DNA of 64,000 nucleotides from Anthoceros angustus (Eukaryota > Streptophyta > Anthocerotopsida > Anthocerotales > Anthocerotaceae), in the NCBI GenBank assembly GCA_010909165.1, contig MU008158.1, forward strand, positions 1,203,478 through 1,267,477, given 5' to 3'. Below are positions 48,355 through 59,093 of this stretch, one piece after another (the stretch's first letter is position 1; every line of letters starts with the position of its first letter). The translations under genes were made by a program, and so were the position numbers. Under the pieces are notes generated by a model. The model saw only the letters and a list, made by a program, of their open reading frames with translations, had not been told where the DNA came from and did no database searches.

Positions 48355-50435
48355 ACAACCTGTTGAAAGTTGTGTGTCACCTTGTACTTTGGGAAAAGCG
48401 CAGAGTAGGTGGAAGGGATGTAATTGTAGCCTCTCCAGGTACTTGATATCTGGTGGAAGAGGGGAAATTCTCTTGTCCTTCTGCCCCTCAGGATTGTGTT
48501 AGTTATCAACAGCAGCAAGTTTTGGTACCTGTGCTCAGTAAGCTGCACAAGTAGCATCACTGGGTGCCATCTCTCTGTAGTGCCAGGTAGCAAGCTGGCC
48601 TTGTGTAAGTCACATTTAGGGGTTGTAAAATATAGACTGCAGCCATATTGCGCTGCAGGTTGAGGAGTGTTCGTATGCAAAAGTAGCAGTCGGTGTTGTG
48701 TTCTATTTGGAGGTCCGCTCTGGTGCTAACAAGGTTGGTTACGGTGCCTCAATGTTGATCTGCAGTGCTGGGTTTTGGTAGCGTTAAAGTTGGAAAGGGC
48801 CTTTGTTGCGCGATCACACATGAGCTGTTCCCTTGACAGCTGGTGTTCACGGAGGGCGCACATGGCAGCGATATTGCAACATTTGCCCTGCCCTGGTTGC
48901 TGATCACATGGTCACATCACGAGCATCCAACCGGTAAGCTCGGTAAGCTCAGGAGACAAACCAAAATTAGCAGTCCATGCTCCGAGTTTTGTGCAACTGT
49001 TCAAGATGACAGATGGTGAGCTACTCAACGGGGAGTTTTGATCCGCTGTACGTAGTCCTACCTGTCTCTATAAGCGACTTGACAGGTAGAATACAGCACA
49101 GAGGGAGGGCATTGTGCATACAGCAGGGATGGGCCGCATGGCTGTGCGTCTCTCTTAGAAAAGCAAATGCACGGAGATGGGCAGATTATCTTAGACTACA
49201 TGCTGTAACCTGTATCGAGGTCTATCAGTCCTAATTCCAGTTTAGCTTTTGAATGCAATCCATTGCACCGTCACCTTGACTCGGCACCCACTAATGTGCC
49301 ACCATAGCAGCAGCCGGTTCCTCGTGAATGGTTCAACGTCGGCACGAGGCACGCTTGCCTCGGTGGCACGATGCACTAGGCGCTCTGACAGCCCGAGTGC
49401 ATTGACGTGCCGAGGTGACAGCCTATATTCGGACATCATCACAGAGCTGGCTCCAGGAGTCGCACGACTTTCAAGTTTCTTTCGGCCCAGTGAAAGGATC
49501 GAGGGCGCGTAGAATATGCTGGAGTTATTACTATGGAAGGTTTTAGAAGAGAAGCCGAGATGCTAATTCAGCCAATGAGCATGCAGATTTGGAGCCTTTC
49601 CGCTTTCGAAGCTCTGTGACACTGAATCTGGGTCCGCTTCCAAAGCTGTTCATCGCTGAATCTGCGTCCGCATTGCATCCATGGCGCTCAGCTTTTACCC
49701 TTTTACCTGTTGCACTGGGATGCCCTTGTACAGATGCCAAGACAAGTGGTGGGCTAGCTACTGTATGGGTCTACGTGTGGAGTCCGATTTGTTGACTTTT
49801 CGAAGGGGAAGCTCTTGTTATCAAACACAGAGCTCATCCACCTGTTTGTTCACCAGTGGGATGATGTCCTCAAGAACGGGTGTGAAATTTAGCAAACATA
49901 CTTCTGAGTTTGCGAGGTTGTAAATAGTGTTTACAATTGTCGTGCCTTCCAACAGCGTCAGCTGCCTCCCATCATCCAATTGTTCTGCCTCCCAACATGC
50001 ACTTGTGCTGTCTCTCCACATGAAGTTATTCGGCCTCCCAACAGTATGTGCTGCCCTTCAACATACAGCTGTGCTGCCTCCGAACAGTGTGTGCTGCCCT
50101 TCCAAACAATGCGTGCTGCCTTCCAAACAGTGTGAGCTGCCTCCCACCCATGTGCTCTCGATTCTAACGAGAGTCCTGTACTCTAAGTTGTCTATCTTGC
50201 CAGGCTAGATAGGCTTGTGTCAGAGTGCTTGGTTAGGAGACTTGCGTCCCTGTATGCGACTACCTCAGCCAGCTGCGCTCTGCTTCAAGCTCCTCCTGTC
50301 TCAGCCAGCTGCGTTCTGCTTCAAGCTCCTCCTGAAGCAACAACAGTGCGTGTCTCATCGCCATACGTGCATACCGCATACGCATCCCCAGACTAGGCTC
50401 CTTCAGCAGGGCTAGTTCCGAAGCACGTCGGTCGG
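48355..50435. other. 3' flank and spacer between convergent genes
   Basis: The first part is likely the 3' UTR of the U-box gene. Near 50035-50145 a degenerate 24-27 bp repeat (TGTGCTGCCTTCCAAACA) is present, and at 50262-50335 a 35-bp doublet (CTCAGCCAGCTGCG ... TCAAGCTCCTCCTG). No gene is supported. Confidence 0.5.
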
Positions 50436-51634
50436 TCAGCGGAATTCAACAAGAGCCCGGCCAAGCACCTTCCCCTGACTCAAGGCCGAGTAGGCCTGAT
50501 CCGCCTCCTCCAGGCTGCATCTGTGGGTGACAGCAGCCTTGAGATCGAACGCCCCGGTCCGAGCCAAGGCGATGATATTGGGCAGATCCTGGCGAGCCCT
50601 GGCCCCGTATGAGCCGATGATACGAATCTGCCTCCTCACGAGACGGGTTATGTCAATTCCAGCCACTTCCCCCAGCTTCGGCAGCCCCACCATGACGGCC
50701 CTGCCCCCGTCCCGCACAGCCAGGGACGCCTGCACGAAAGTGGCGGCCTTCCCCAAGGCCTCCACCGCCACGTCCACCCCCTTCCCGCCCGTGATCTCCC
50801 GAATCCTCTCCACCGCGTCCTCCTCGGCGGCGTTCACCGTGTGCGTAGCCCCATTCCCCGCGCCTTCTCCAGCTTGCCCTGGTCCACATCCACTGCCACC
50901 ACGACGGTGGCGCCGAAGGCCTTGGCCAGCTGCACGCAGCCGCCCCGACCCCGCCCACCCCGACCACCGCCACGCTCTCCCCGGCCCGCAGATCCGCCGC
51001 ATTCCGCATCGCCCCGTAGGCGGTGAATATGGCGCACCCCATGATGGCCGACTCCGCGTACGGGAGCTCCTCGGGGAGCAGCGCCACCGCCGAGGCCGGT
51101 ACGACGCAGAACTCCGCCAGCCCGCCCATGCTGTACATGGCCACCGGCCGCCCGGACCCCGCCAGGAACAGCCGCGTGTGCCCGTCGTAGAGTGCGCCGT
51201 GCGCGCGGTTGTGGCGGAAGAACTGCTCGCACAGATCCTCCTGCCCCTTCACGCAGAAGAAGCATCCTCCGCAGGGCATGATGAACGCTCCCACCGCCCG
51301 GCTACCAATCGGGAGCCTCCGCGGGTGGCCGCGTCCGTCCCCGGCCCGTGCTCCACCACCTCCCCGCCACCTCGTGCCCCAGCACGGCGGGCAGCGGGAA
51401 CGGCTGCTCCGCCTTCATCACATGCAGATCGGAGTGGCACACCGCACGCCTCCGTCCGCAACAGCACCTCCCCAACTGCGGCCGCGGGATCTGCAGCTCC
51501 TCGATCACCATCGCCTTCCCCGGCTCCCACAGCACCGCTGCCCGCATCCTGGAAGCTCCCCCCGCCGCCGCCGCCGCCGTCGCCGCGGAATACTGCCGCC
51601 GCACCTGCATCAGCCAGCTCCATCTCTTCATCAT
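50436..51634 (-). CDS. Zinc-dependent alcohol dehydrogenase (At5g63620-like), reading frame broken
   Basis: A medium-chain, GroES-fold zinc dehydrogenase without introns. The N terminus (MMKRWSWLMQVRRQYSAA) looks like an organelle-targeting peptide. Then come MRAAVLWEPGKAM, CHSDLHVMKAEQPFPLP and GHEVAG (catalytic zinc ligands Cys and His), IMPCGGCFFCVKGQEDLC (structural-zinc cysteines), the cofactor loop VVGVGGVG, AVERIREITGGKGVDVAVEALG, and IIGSYGARARQDLPNI. To read it, the frame must change about six times, near 51475, 51437, 51365, 51298, 50955 and 50862, mostly at G/C runs. Flanking protein sequence is otherwise well conserved, so base-calling errors in GC-rich DNA are as likely as recent loss of function. 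Closest in memory to the Arabidopsis At5g63620 group; the substrate is unknown. Confidence 0.85.
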
Positions 51635-51839
51635 CGCCGCCTGTCAGATTCCGAGCTCGGGTTCGCAAATCCCCTCAGTCCCTCGTGGCAGGAGCAGGAG
51701 GGGATACAACGAGGCTTAACTTTTGGACAAACTTCATCTTCCTGGAAAACGTTTCACGGCCCAAACATGTGGACAGATTTTGGACTCTTCTGCGTAACGT
51801 AGCTCAGCCACGCTCGGATATGTCTCTCTGGAGCTAGTT

Positions 51840-52334
51840 GGCGCGTACAGGCCATGGATGAGATCGAGACTCGGTGGGTGACATGTGGCCTGAGGAATGG
51901 CAGAGACAGCAGGGCCGCACGACGCGTGACACTTTGACAGCAGGCCAGCCTTCTACGCTTCGGAAAAGCTTGCGTCACGCAACGTGCCTGCCAGTGTTGT
52001 CCAAGTTCATAGAATATCCAACTCCTTGCCTCCGAGTCCGCGTTTGCCTATGCTTCAGCGCAGGAGCTTGAAAGAGAAACAAGCGCGGGCTAGTTGAGAG
52101 CAGTATCTGCAGAACGGATGCGGAAGAGAAGCATTGAGCATTGGAAAACATTTGTAGAAATTGGTACACTGTACTGGTGTTACAACCCATCCTGCCAGCA
52201 TTGTGCAGCATGGCACATTGCCGGATCAAGCCGAATCAAAAAACTTGGCAATGAAACACGCTGAGAGCTCCTGCTATGTAGATCCTAGGAGCTCGGTGGA
52301 ATGACATGCAACCGCGAGCACGCAGGGAAAAGCT
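51840..52334. other. Spacer and 3' flank of the COR413 gene
   Basis: No coding signal. The right part is probably the 3' UTR of the minus-strand COR413 gene. Confidence 0.4.
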
Positions 52335-52946
52335 TTAAAACACACCGAAGAATGGGAACAGCTGCACAAACGGAGCGGCCACCAGCAGGATGAGCCCGAC
52401 GGTGACCGGGATGCCCTTCTTCTCCGCGAACGCCTTCCTGAAGCCGCCGGCGGCGTTGATGTGCTCGTAGAGGAGATAGATACCGATAGCCAGGCTGATG
52501 AAGATGGCCAGGGCGGAGTAGCGGCCGACGGCGCTGCCGTACGCGAGGAAGAACGGGGACACCACGACCAGAAGGATGAGAGCCGCGGGGAGCTCCAGCA
52601 CGTCGGGGAAGTGGCGAGGGAAGAAGAGCTTGAGCACCACGGCGATGAAGGCGATCACCTTGCCGAAGCTTCCCCACAGCCAGTTGAAGATGAGGTCCGG
52701 GAGGTTGATGTAGAGGTAGGGGATGAGCAGCGCAGTGAGGAAGTTGGTGCGCCAGTTGGTGCGGTCCAGGACCAGCAGGTAGATGGCGGCGATGGCGGCC
52801 AGCCACTGCAGGAAGCTGGCGGTCCAGGATTCCTGCAGCACCTGCCCGGTGTGCATCGCCAGGCTGTTGACGGCCGCGGCCAGCGCCTTGACGTCGTCGG
52901 AGAGCCCGTCCGTGCGCTGCGCGATGAATGTCCGCTGGAGCCCCAT
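52335..52946 (-). CDS. COR413-PM: Cold-regulated 413 membrane protein (COR413, plasma-membrane type)
   Basis: A 203-residue intronless frame. The soluble N terminus has an Asp/Lys/Asn helix (TDGLSDDVKALAAAVNSLA). Five or six hydrophobic spans follow, starting near residue 44 (FLQWLAAIAAIYLLVLDRTNW), with the family hallmark LTALLIPYLYINLP and FNWLWGSFGKVIAFIAVVLKLF, and it ends FVQLFPFFGVF. Length and features match the COR413 plasma-membrane branch, not the plastid branch, which carries a transit peptide. COR413 proteins are induced by cold, drought and ABA and are thought to stabilise membranes or act in signalling. A TATA box lies at 53069-53076, about 125 bp upstream of the start. Confidence 0.92.
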   Translation of the reverse strand: MGLQRTFIAQRTDGLSDDVKALAAAVNSLAMHTGQVLQESWTASFLQWLAAIAAIYLLVLDRTNWRTNFLTALLIPYLYINLPDLIFNWLWGSFGKVIAFIAVVLKLFFPRHFPDVLELPAALILLVVVSPFFLAYGSAVGRYSALAIFISLAIGIYLLYEHINAAGGFRKAFAEKKGIPVTVGLILLVAAPFVQLFPFFGVF

Positions 52947-53068
52947 CGCAATCTGCTCTCAGACAGGCTCGATAGTGCAGGGTGGGGCGGGAACTCGCAA
53001 CAACAGCGATGGCAGTGGTGAGGGTGAAGAATGGGGAAGCTGGCTAGGAGCAAAGGAATGTTCGCGCT

Positions 53069-53076
53069 TTTAAATA
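53069..53076 (-). promoter_or_regulatory. TATA box of COR413
   Basis: TATTTAAA on the minus strand predicts a start near 53045 and a leader of about 100 nt before the Met at 52946. Confidence 0.6.
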
Positions 53077-53079
53077 GAC

Positions 53080-53649
53080 GCACATTCGGGGTTCAATAAT
53101 ATCCCGGTCTGATGGCTGATTGTTAGGGTAAGGCTGCAATGTGGCCACCAGACGACAGGGCGCAGCGCTGGCGAGTCCATGGGACCACGTGCCGCCCTTT
53201 GGCCCCATCCACCTGGGGGCCCAGATTTGCAGCCAGCGCATGCTCAGGGCAAGCGTTTCTGCCGAGCCTTCCCGCCTTCACTTCCCGCGTTGGGATCTAG
53301 GTGGTAGCAATTCGGGTCCCAGGTCTGCTGCGAGCATTTTCAAGTCCTGAAGCTGGCACAGGAAAATGTGCATTCCAAACTAAGTTTTGCATTTTGTGAC
53401 TTTGGTCTTTTTTGCAAGGTCACAATGACGTGGTTGATGGAGGGTGTGACGCACAGTGCTTGGCAGGGAAGAAGGGAAGAGGAAAAATTGGCTGACCGTG
53501 CTGTGTCTTATGGACTCCGTTGCTCCTGCGGTGTTCCAGGGTGATGCGGTGCTGGAGGGGGCGATGAAGAGGTCGAGCATGACGGAGGAGAAGTGAGGGA
53601 GGAGGTTGAGCTCGGCAGCCCCTTTCGGGAAGGGAGGGCGGAGGGCAAG
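53080..53649. other. Divergent intergenic region between COR413 and the SdpI-like gene
   Basis: Separates two head-to-head genes, so it probably holds both promoters. Short upstream ATGs precede the + strand gene. No clear TATA box is seen for the + direction. Confidence 0.5.
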
Positions 53650-54300
53650 ATGCAAGTCACGGGCTTCAAGGGGGTGCAGGCGGCTCTTTTTGCTGCGGTG
53701 CTGGGAGTGTTGTTGTCGCTGGGGTTCTTGGCATGGCTGCCGTCTTACATGGTCATATGGGGGATGCATGTGCCCCGGTTTGTGGGACTGTTTCTCATTC
53801 CCGTCTTGGGCCTGGTGCTTTCGGGGCTTCTCTCGCTCATTGTGAGTTGCGACCCACATCTGGTTGACCATTCCTCCAACTCCCGGGCCGCCATTTGGGG
53901 TGTGGTGGTCCTACCTTCGGTGTTCGCGGTGCCGGTGCACGCTGTTGCGCTCTGGGCTAACGCCAGACACGAGGATCTGGGCATCACCCCTTGGGTTTTT
54001 CTGTCGGGCTTGCTGCTTATATACTTGGGGGTGATATTCAGGTATGTGGAGCAGAATTATGTTGTGGGCATCAGGGATGTGTGGACTCTGAGAAGCTCTG
54101 AGGTGTGGGAGGACACTCATCGCTGCGCTGCTGTTTTGTTTGTGATCTTTGGAGTGGTGGGCCTTGTGCTTACTTGGTTCGTGCCCGCTGGGCTCCTTCA
54201 GATTGTGACCATCGTGGGCCTGTTTGTCGTCCCTAGTGTCATCTCCGTCGTGTATTCTTATATCATCAGGTCTGATAGGTATCAATACATTGTGAGGTAG
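53650..54300 (+). CDS. SdpI-family integral membrane protein (bacterial-type)
   Basis: An intronless frame of 216 residues with the first in-frame ATG at 53650. Six hydrophobic helices are visible, at about residues 8-28, 40-62, 78-100, 110-130, 160-180 and 184-208. Between helices 4 and 5 lies the SdpI signature: QNYVVGIRDVWTLRSSEVW followed by EDTHR (about residues 134-158), matching the bacterial pattern N-x-x-G-I-R-x-x-W-T-L-x-S-x-x-V-W-x-x-T-H. The N-terminal part (LPSYMVIWGMHVPRF) resembles DUF1648, which often precedes it. Bacterial SdpI is about 207 residues and gives immunity to the SdpC killing factor in Bacillus. The plant role is unknown. It sits head-to-head with COR413. No introns and a bacterial family suggest horizontal acquisition, which is inference. 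Confidence 0.8.
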   Translation: MQVTGFKGVQAALFAAVLGVLLSLGFLAWLPSYMVIWGMHVPRFVGLFLIPVLGLVLSGLLSLIVSCDPHLVDHSSNSRAAIWGVVVLPSVFAVPVHAVALWANARHEDLGITPWVFLSGLLLIYLGVIFRYVEQNYVVGIRDVWTLRSSEVWEDTHRCAAVLFVIFGVVGLVLTWFVPAGLLQIVTIVGLFVVPSVISVVYSYIIRSDRYQYIVR

Positions 54301-54902
54301 GTCTACCTGTCTTTATTGCTCCAATATACCTTTTCTAGCTACCTATTTGGTACTTGAATGTCTTCCTAGCGCATTAGCATACCTACTATGTAAGGATAAG
54401 TTTTCACATCTCTCATGGCCAACTGGCTCTGGTACAAGGTGTTTTTTTTTGACACTCCTGATGAGCTGAGGACCTAGCACACGGGGATGTCTGTCACGAC
54501 AATCTCGTGTACATATTGTGGAACATAAAAAATGCGTGCCTCAAACCTGCCCATCATATATTTCCTCTGCAGCTAGAGCTCATCGTTGCCCTGAAGTTGG
54601 GATTCTCTGTGGTGGGCAAAACCACTTCAAAACAGACGACATCTTGACTTATGTGCCATCAGTTCATGCAAAGTTTAGAAACCCGGAAGGATCACATTAC
54701 ATAGCTACATCTCCTTTTATGAAGCAAACCAGATGGCTTCAACACAACAAAGATCATACATAGCCCTGCTGCAAAACTGGGTCATTCAAATATGTGAGCT
54801 ACCGAGGAGAAACTAATACAGCCCGGCATTGCTACAACATGCCGAGCTGGTTGTAAACAAGCCGAGCTGCAGGATGGCACCCACAAGGAGGCAGGGCTAG
54901 TC
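54301..54902. other. Spacer after the SdpI-like gene
   Basis: Likely 3' UTR followed by unannotated sequence. An ORF at 54518-54763 has no recognisable motif. Confidence 0.4.
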
Positions 54903-55105
54903 TGTTTGAGCGTCACTAACAGGTGGCCTACGTAGGTAGGTTTGCGCAAGGCTGAAAGGAAAAACAGCACCTGTCATTCCTGCTACTAGACCTGCCGTGG
55001 ACTAAAGCACGCTTGGCACGTCAGGCCCTGTGTTGCGCGGTTGCCTGGACATTTCACTTCAGGCTGGCTGGTTCATAGTTATGTGTATTTCTATAAAACT
55101 CTTGG

Positions 55106-56551
55106 ATGGCACGTTTACCGCACATCATTTTGCTCTCTCCCTGTGTATCGGCAAATTCCGCAATAACGCTACGGCATCTGCTCGCTCCTGCCATTAGCAA
55201 GTCTGGTGTAGGGACGATGTCAGCTATGGCCCAGGCCACGTATGAAGGTGTTACTTCGAGTTCCCGCCCGCTTCCTCATTTGCAGTATTGCGCCCTATTG
55301 CTGTCTCCGGATCATCCTGACTTTTGGGTGTGTGCTTTTCTGTTACTGAAGAGGAGCCAGCTCAAAATGCTCAAACTCCTACAGCTCGCTCGGCGGACGA
55401 GCAAAAAAGACTTGGGAGCGTGGCCCGCAACATCATTCCTCACATTTTGAACCTGTTCATCCTCTCTCACCTTCTATCCTCACCTATGAATTTTCAATTT
55501 CTCGTCCCAGTCCTCGGTTTGCATCGCAGACCTAAATTACTTCTCTCTGCCGGTGCAGCTATAATTGTACAGCTACCGCAAGCGATTTCGAAATCTACTC
55601 ACAAGATGCCACCTTTGAAGATCCTCTCATGCGTGCTCGCGGGTAACATCTCTGTCTCTCTCACCTTGCCAGGTGCAATGAAGTAGGTGGAAACAAGCTT
55701 AGGTCGGTCAGTGACTTCATGTCGTCCTGGTTACTGCAGTGTCCCACAGATCAAGTCCGCGTTCTATTCAATCCCTAAAGTAAGTCTTTAGTCCTCTTGG
55801 CAGTGTCTGACACTGCTTTGATGCTGAGAGCCAGGAGTTCATGACAGTGGCAAGGTATAACCTGTTGAACTTGGCAGGTATTCAAAGAGGCGAAGCTTGC
55901 AGAGTACGAAGTTGAAGAGGTAGAAACAAGTTCGGGAACTGGCGAAGTGAGTGCTTTCCCGATGGTTCTTTCACTTCCTTCGTCCAAAATATTACACTAA
56001 TTATTGCATACCTGTATGAAAACATTCCACACTTCCATACCTGGTGGCTTCGTTTGTGTCCAAGCAGATAAGGATCAAAAACCTGCAACATTATAAGATC
56101 GCGGGGCGACAAATCGACATGAATTCTCTCATTAAGTTGCAGGTCAGAGACCCTAGTGCTGCTTGGCTGGTTGTATCTTCAAGCTGTGATACCTTCCAGT
56201 GTTCACATTGAAAAATGGAGTATTCACTAACAACAGGTTCAACTTTTCGTTGGCGCGGGCTGATTCTTGCTGCCATCTGGTTGATGCAGGTTGAAAACGG
56301 TCTAGTTGTGAGGCATGAGGATTTGTAAGTACATGTTAACCTTACCCTTGTTATGCTACATGTTGGTTTCTTTTCCATTTTCATGATTGCCTGCGGCAAT
56401 ATTAGGTGGGAGGGAAACCCCTGTGGAACAAGGACACGATCAAGTGGCCGCTGGTCGGTCGTGCAGCATCGGCATTGCGGCGAGGGAACATGTTCGTGAC
56501 TCATGCTTTCATGGGTTTTGGGAAGGATCCAAAGCCGGAGGCAAACAGCTG
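55106..56551 (+). pseudogene. NTF2-like (SnoaL-type) small protein gene, copy 1, frameshifted
   Basis: Short exons inferred from splice sites. A first exon from the ATG at 55106 encodes MARLPHIILLSPCVSAN, possibly a transit peptide. Then come ARSADEQKRLGSVARN, an exon at about 55560-55641 with DFEIYSQDATFEDPLMRARG, one at about 55879-55946 (FKEAKLAEYEVEEVE), one at about 56071-56141 (IRIKNLQHYKIAGRQIDM), one at 56290-56323 (VENGLVVRHEDL), and a last exon from about 56405. DxEIYxxDATFEDPL and VRHED are typical of plant NTF2-like/SnoaL proteins, a cone-shaped fold with varied roles. At about 56410 this copy has one G fewer than copy 2 (GTGGGAGGGAAACC), which shifts the last exon out of frame. 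Family assignment is moderate. Confidence 0.5.
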
Positions 56552-56751
56552 AAATTGATTTCTGCAGTCCATAACCTTAACCCTCACGAAACCTGAGGCC
56601 CACTGTACATACAGATATGTAATACTCCTCTTTCATGCGTACAGAAAAGTTGTGAAAAATGAGTGGCTGGCATGGAAGTTTGGTTGCTCTCATTGTCTCC
56701 CACGTGTCACGGTGTGTTACGTATCTTTGCAAAATAACCATGAGATTTTTA

Positions 56752-56999
56752 TTGAGGTGAAAAAGGATGGGAAAAGGAGGGACCAACCAAAGGGGACCGG
56801 GGTTGAGTGGAGAGGAGCAACTAAGCTCCCTACCTAAAGTCATCTACTGCACCCACAATGTCATAAATGGTCCGCAAACCACGAAGGTAGAGGAAGATGC
56901 GTCACCCATCGCCGCCGACTTGTGGAGGATCGCCATTGAGAGTGCCCGTTGAAGGGCAATTGAAACCCGTTGTCGAAGTATGCCGTGAAGTACGAGGGA
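56752..56999 (-). mobile_element. LINE 3' end fragment in duplication copy 1
   Basis: Carries the same RT C terminus (RQRVSIALQRALSM) and AATAAAAA tail as the LINE at 58852-59093, but is cut off at 56999 by the duplication junction. Confidence 0.88.
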
Positions 57000-59093
57000 T
57001 GTTTGAGCGTCACTAACAGGTGGCCTACGTAGGTAGGTTTGCGCAAGGCTGAAAGGAAAAACAGCACCTGTCATTCCTGCTACTAGACCTGCCGTGGACT
57101 AAAGCACGCTTGGCACGTCAGGCCCTGTGTTGCGCGGTTGCCTGGACATTTCACTTCAGGCTGGCTGGTTCATAGTTATGTGTATTTCTATAAAACTCTT
57201 GGATGGCACGTTTACCGCACATCATTTTGCTCTCTCCCTGTGTATCGGCAAATTCCGCAATAACGCTACGGCATCTGCTCGCTCCTGCCATTAGCAAGTC
57301 TGGTGTAGGGACGATGTCAGCTATGGCCCAGGCCACGTATGAAGGTGTTACTTCGAGTTCCCGCCCGCTTCCTCATTTGCAGTATTGCGCCCTATTGCTG
57401 TCTCCGGATCATCCTGACTTTTGGGTGTGTGCTTTTCTGTTACTGAAGAGGAGCCAGCTCAAAATGCTCAAACTCCTACAGCTCGCTCGGCGGACGAGCA
57501 AAAAAGACTTGGGAGCGTGGCCCGCAACATCATTCCTCACATTTTGAACCTGTTCATCCTCTCTCACCTTCTATCCTCACCTATGAATTTTCAATTTCTC
57601 GTCCCAGTCCTCGGTTTGCATCGCAGACCTAAATTACTTCTCTCTGCCGGTGCAGCTATAATTGTACAGCTACCGCAAGCGATTTCGAAATCTACTCACA
57701 AGATGCCACCTTTGAAGATCCTCTCATGCGTGCTCGCGGGTAACATCTCTGTCTCTCTCACCTTGCCAGGTGCAATGAAGTAGGTGGAACAAGCTTAGGT
57801 CGGTCAGTGACTTCATGTCGTCCTGGTTACTGCAGTGTCCCACAGATCAAGTCCGCGTTCTATTCAATCCCTAAAGTAAGTCTTTAGTCCTCTTGGCAGT
57901 GTCTGACACTGCTTTGATGCTGAGCCAGGAGTTCATGACAGTGGCAAGGTATAACCTGTTGAACTTGGCAGGTATTCAAAGAGGCGAAGCTTGCAGAGTA
58001 CGAAGTTGAAGAGGTAGAAACAAGTTCGGGAACTGGCGAAGTGAGTGCTTTCCCGATGGTTCTTTCACTTCCTTCGTCCAAAATATTACACTAATTATTG
58101 CATACCTGTATGAAAACATTCCCACACTTCCATACCTGGTGGCTTCGTTTGTGTCCAAGCAGATAAGGATCAAAAACCTGCAACATTATAAGATCGCGGG
58201 GCGACAAATCGACATGAATTCTCTCATTAAGTTGCAGGTCAGAGACCCTAGTGCTGCTTGGCTGGTTGTATCTTCAAGCTGTGATACCTTCCAGTGTTCA
58301 CATTGAAAAATGGAGTATTCACTAACAACAGGTTCAACTTTTCGTTGGCGCGGGCTGATTCTTGCTGCCATCTGGTTGATGCAGGTTGAAAACGGTCTAG
58401 TTGTGAGGCATGAGGATTTGTAAGTACATGTTAACCTTACCCTTGTTATGCTACATGTTGGTTTCTTTTCCATTTTCATGATTGCCTGCGGCAATATTAG
58501 GTGGGAGGGGAAACCCCTGTGGAACAAGGACACGATCAAGTGGCCGCTGGTCGGTCGTGCAGCATCGGCATTGCGGCGAGGGAACATGTTCGTGACTCAT
58601 GCTTTCATGGGTTTTGGGAAGGATCCAAAGCCGGAGGCAAACAGCTGAAATTGATTTCTGCAGTCCATAACCTTAACCCCTCACGAAACCCGAGGCCCAC
58701 TGTACATACAGATATGTAATACTCCTCTTTCATGCGTACAGAAAAGTTGTGAAAAATGAGTGGCTGGCCGCGGAAGTTTGGTTGCTCTCATTGTCTCCCA
58801 CGTGTCACGGTGTGTTACGTATCTTTGCAAAATAACCATGAGATTTTTATTGAGGTGAAAAAAGGATGGGAAAAGGAGGGACCAACCAAAGGGGACCGGG
58901 GGTTGAGTGGAGAGGAGCAACTAAGCTCCCTACCTAAAGTCATCTACTGCACCCACAATGTCATAAATGGTCCGCAAACCACGAAGGTAGAGGAAGATGC
59001 GTCACCTACTGTCGCCGACTTGTGGAGGATCGCCATTGAGAGTGCCCGTTGAAGGGCAATTGAAACCCGTTGTCGAAAGTATGCTGTGAAGTA
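57000..59093. repeat. 2.1-kb tandem duplication, copy 2
   Basis: The second unit, continuous at its right end with the rest of the LINE. The duplication therefore happened after the LINE had inserted downstream of the gene. Confidence 0.95.
57203..58648 (+). CDS. NTF2-like (SnoaL-type) small protein gene, copy 2, last exon intact
   Basis: Same exon pattern as copy 1, shifted by about 2098 bp. The exon before last ends GAGGATTT at a GTAAGT donor, and the last exon (about 58501-58648) restores the frame: LWEGKPLWNKDTIKWPLVG, then RRGNMFVTHAFMGFGKDPK and stop. This matches the C-terminal pattern WxxKPLWN, PLVGR, RRGxM and THAxMGFGKDP found in plant NTF2-like proteins. The middle exons still need transcript support. 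One other difference from copy 1 is a G gained here. If either copy is functional it is this one. Confidence 0.55.

Larger units (their letters stand above)
54903..56999. repeat. 2.1-kb tandem duplication, copy 1
   Basis: Begins TGTTTGAGCGTCACTAACAG and is repeated from 57000 at an offset of 2097-2098 bp with about 1% difference, much of it single-base indels. It contains one small gene plus the 3' end of the minus-strand LINE (56752-56999). Confidence 0.95.

Noticed and set aside
53410-54300. SdpI-like gene as bacterial contamination
   Set aside because: It lies between typical plant genes in continuous sequence, so contamination would need a chimeric assembly; still worth a read-level check.
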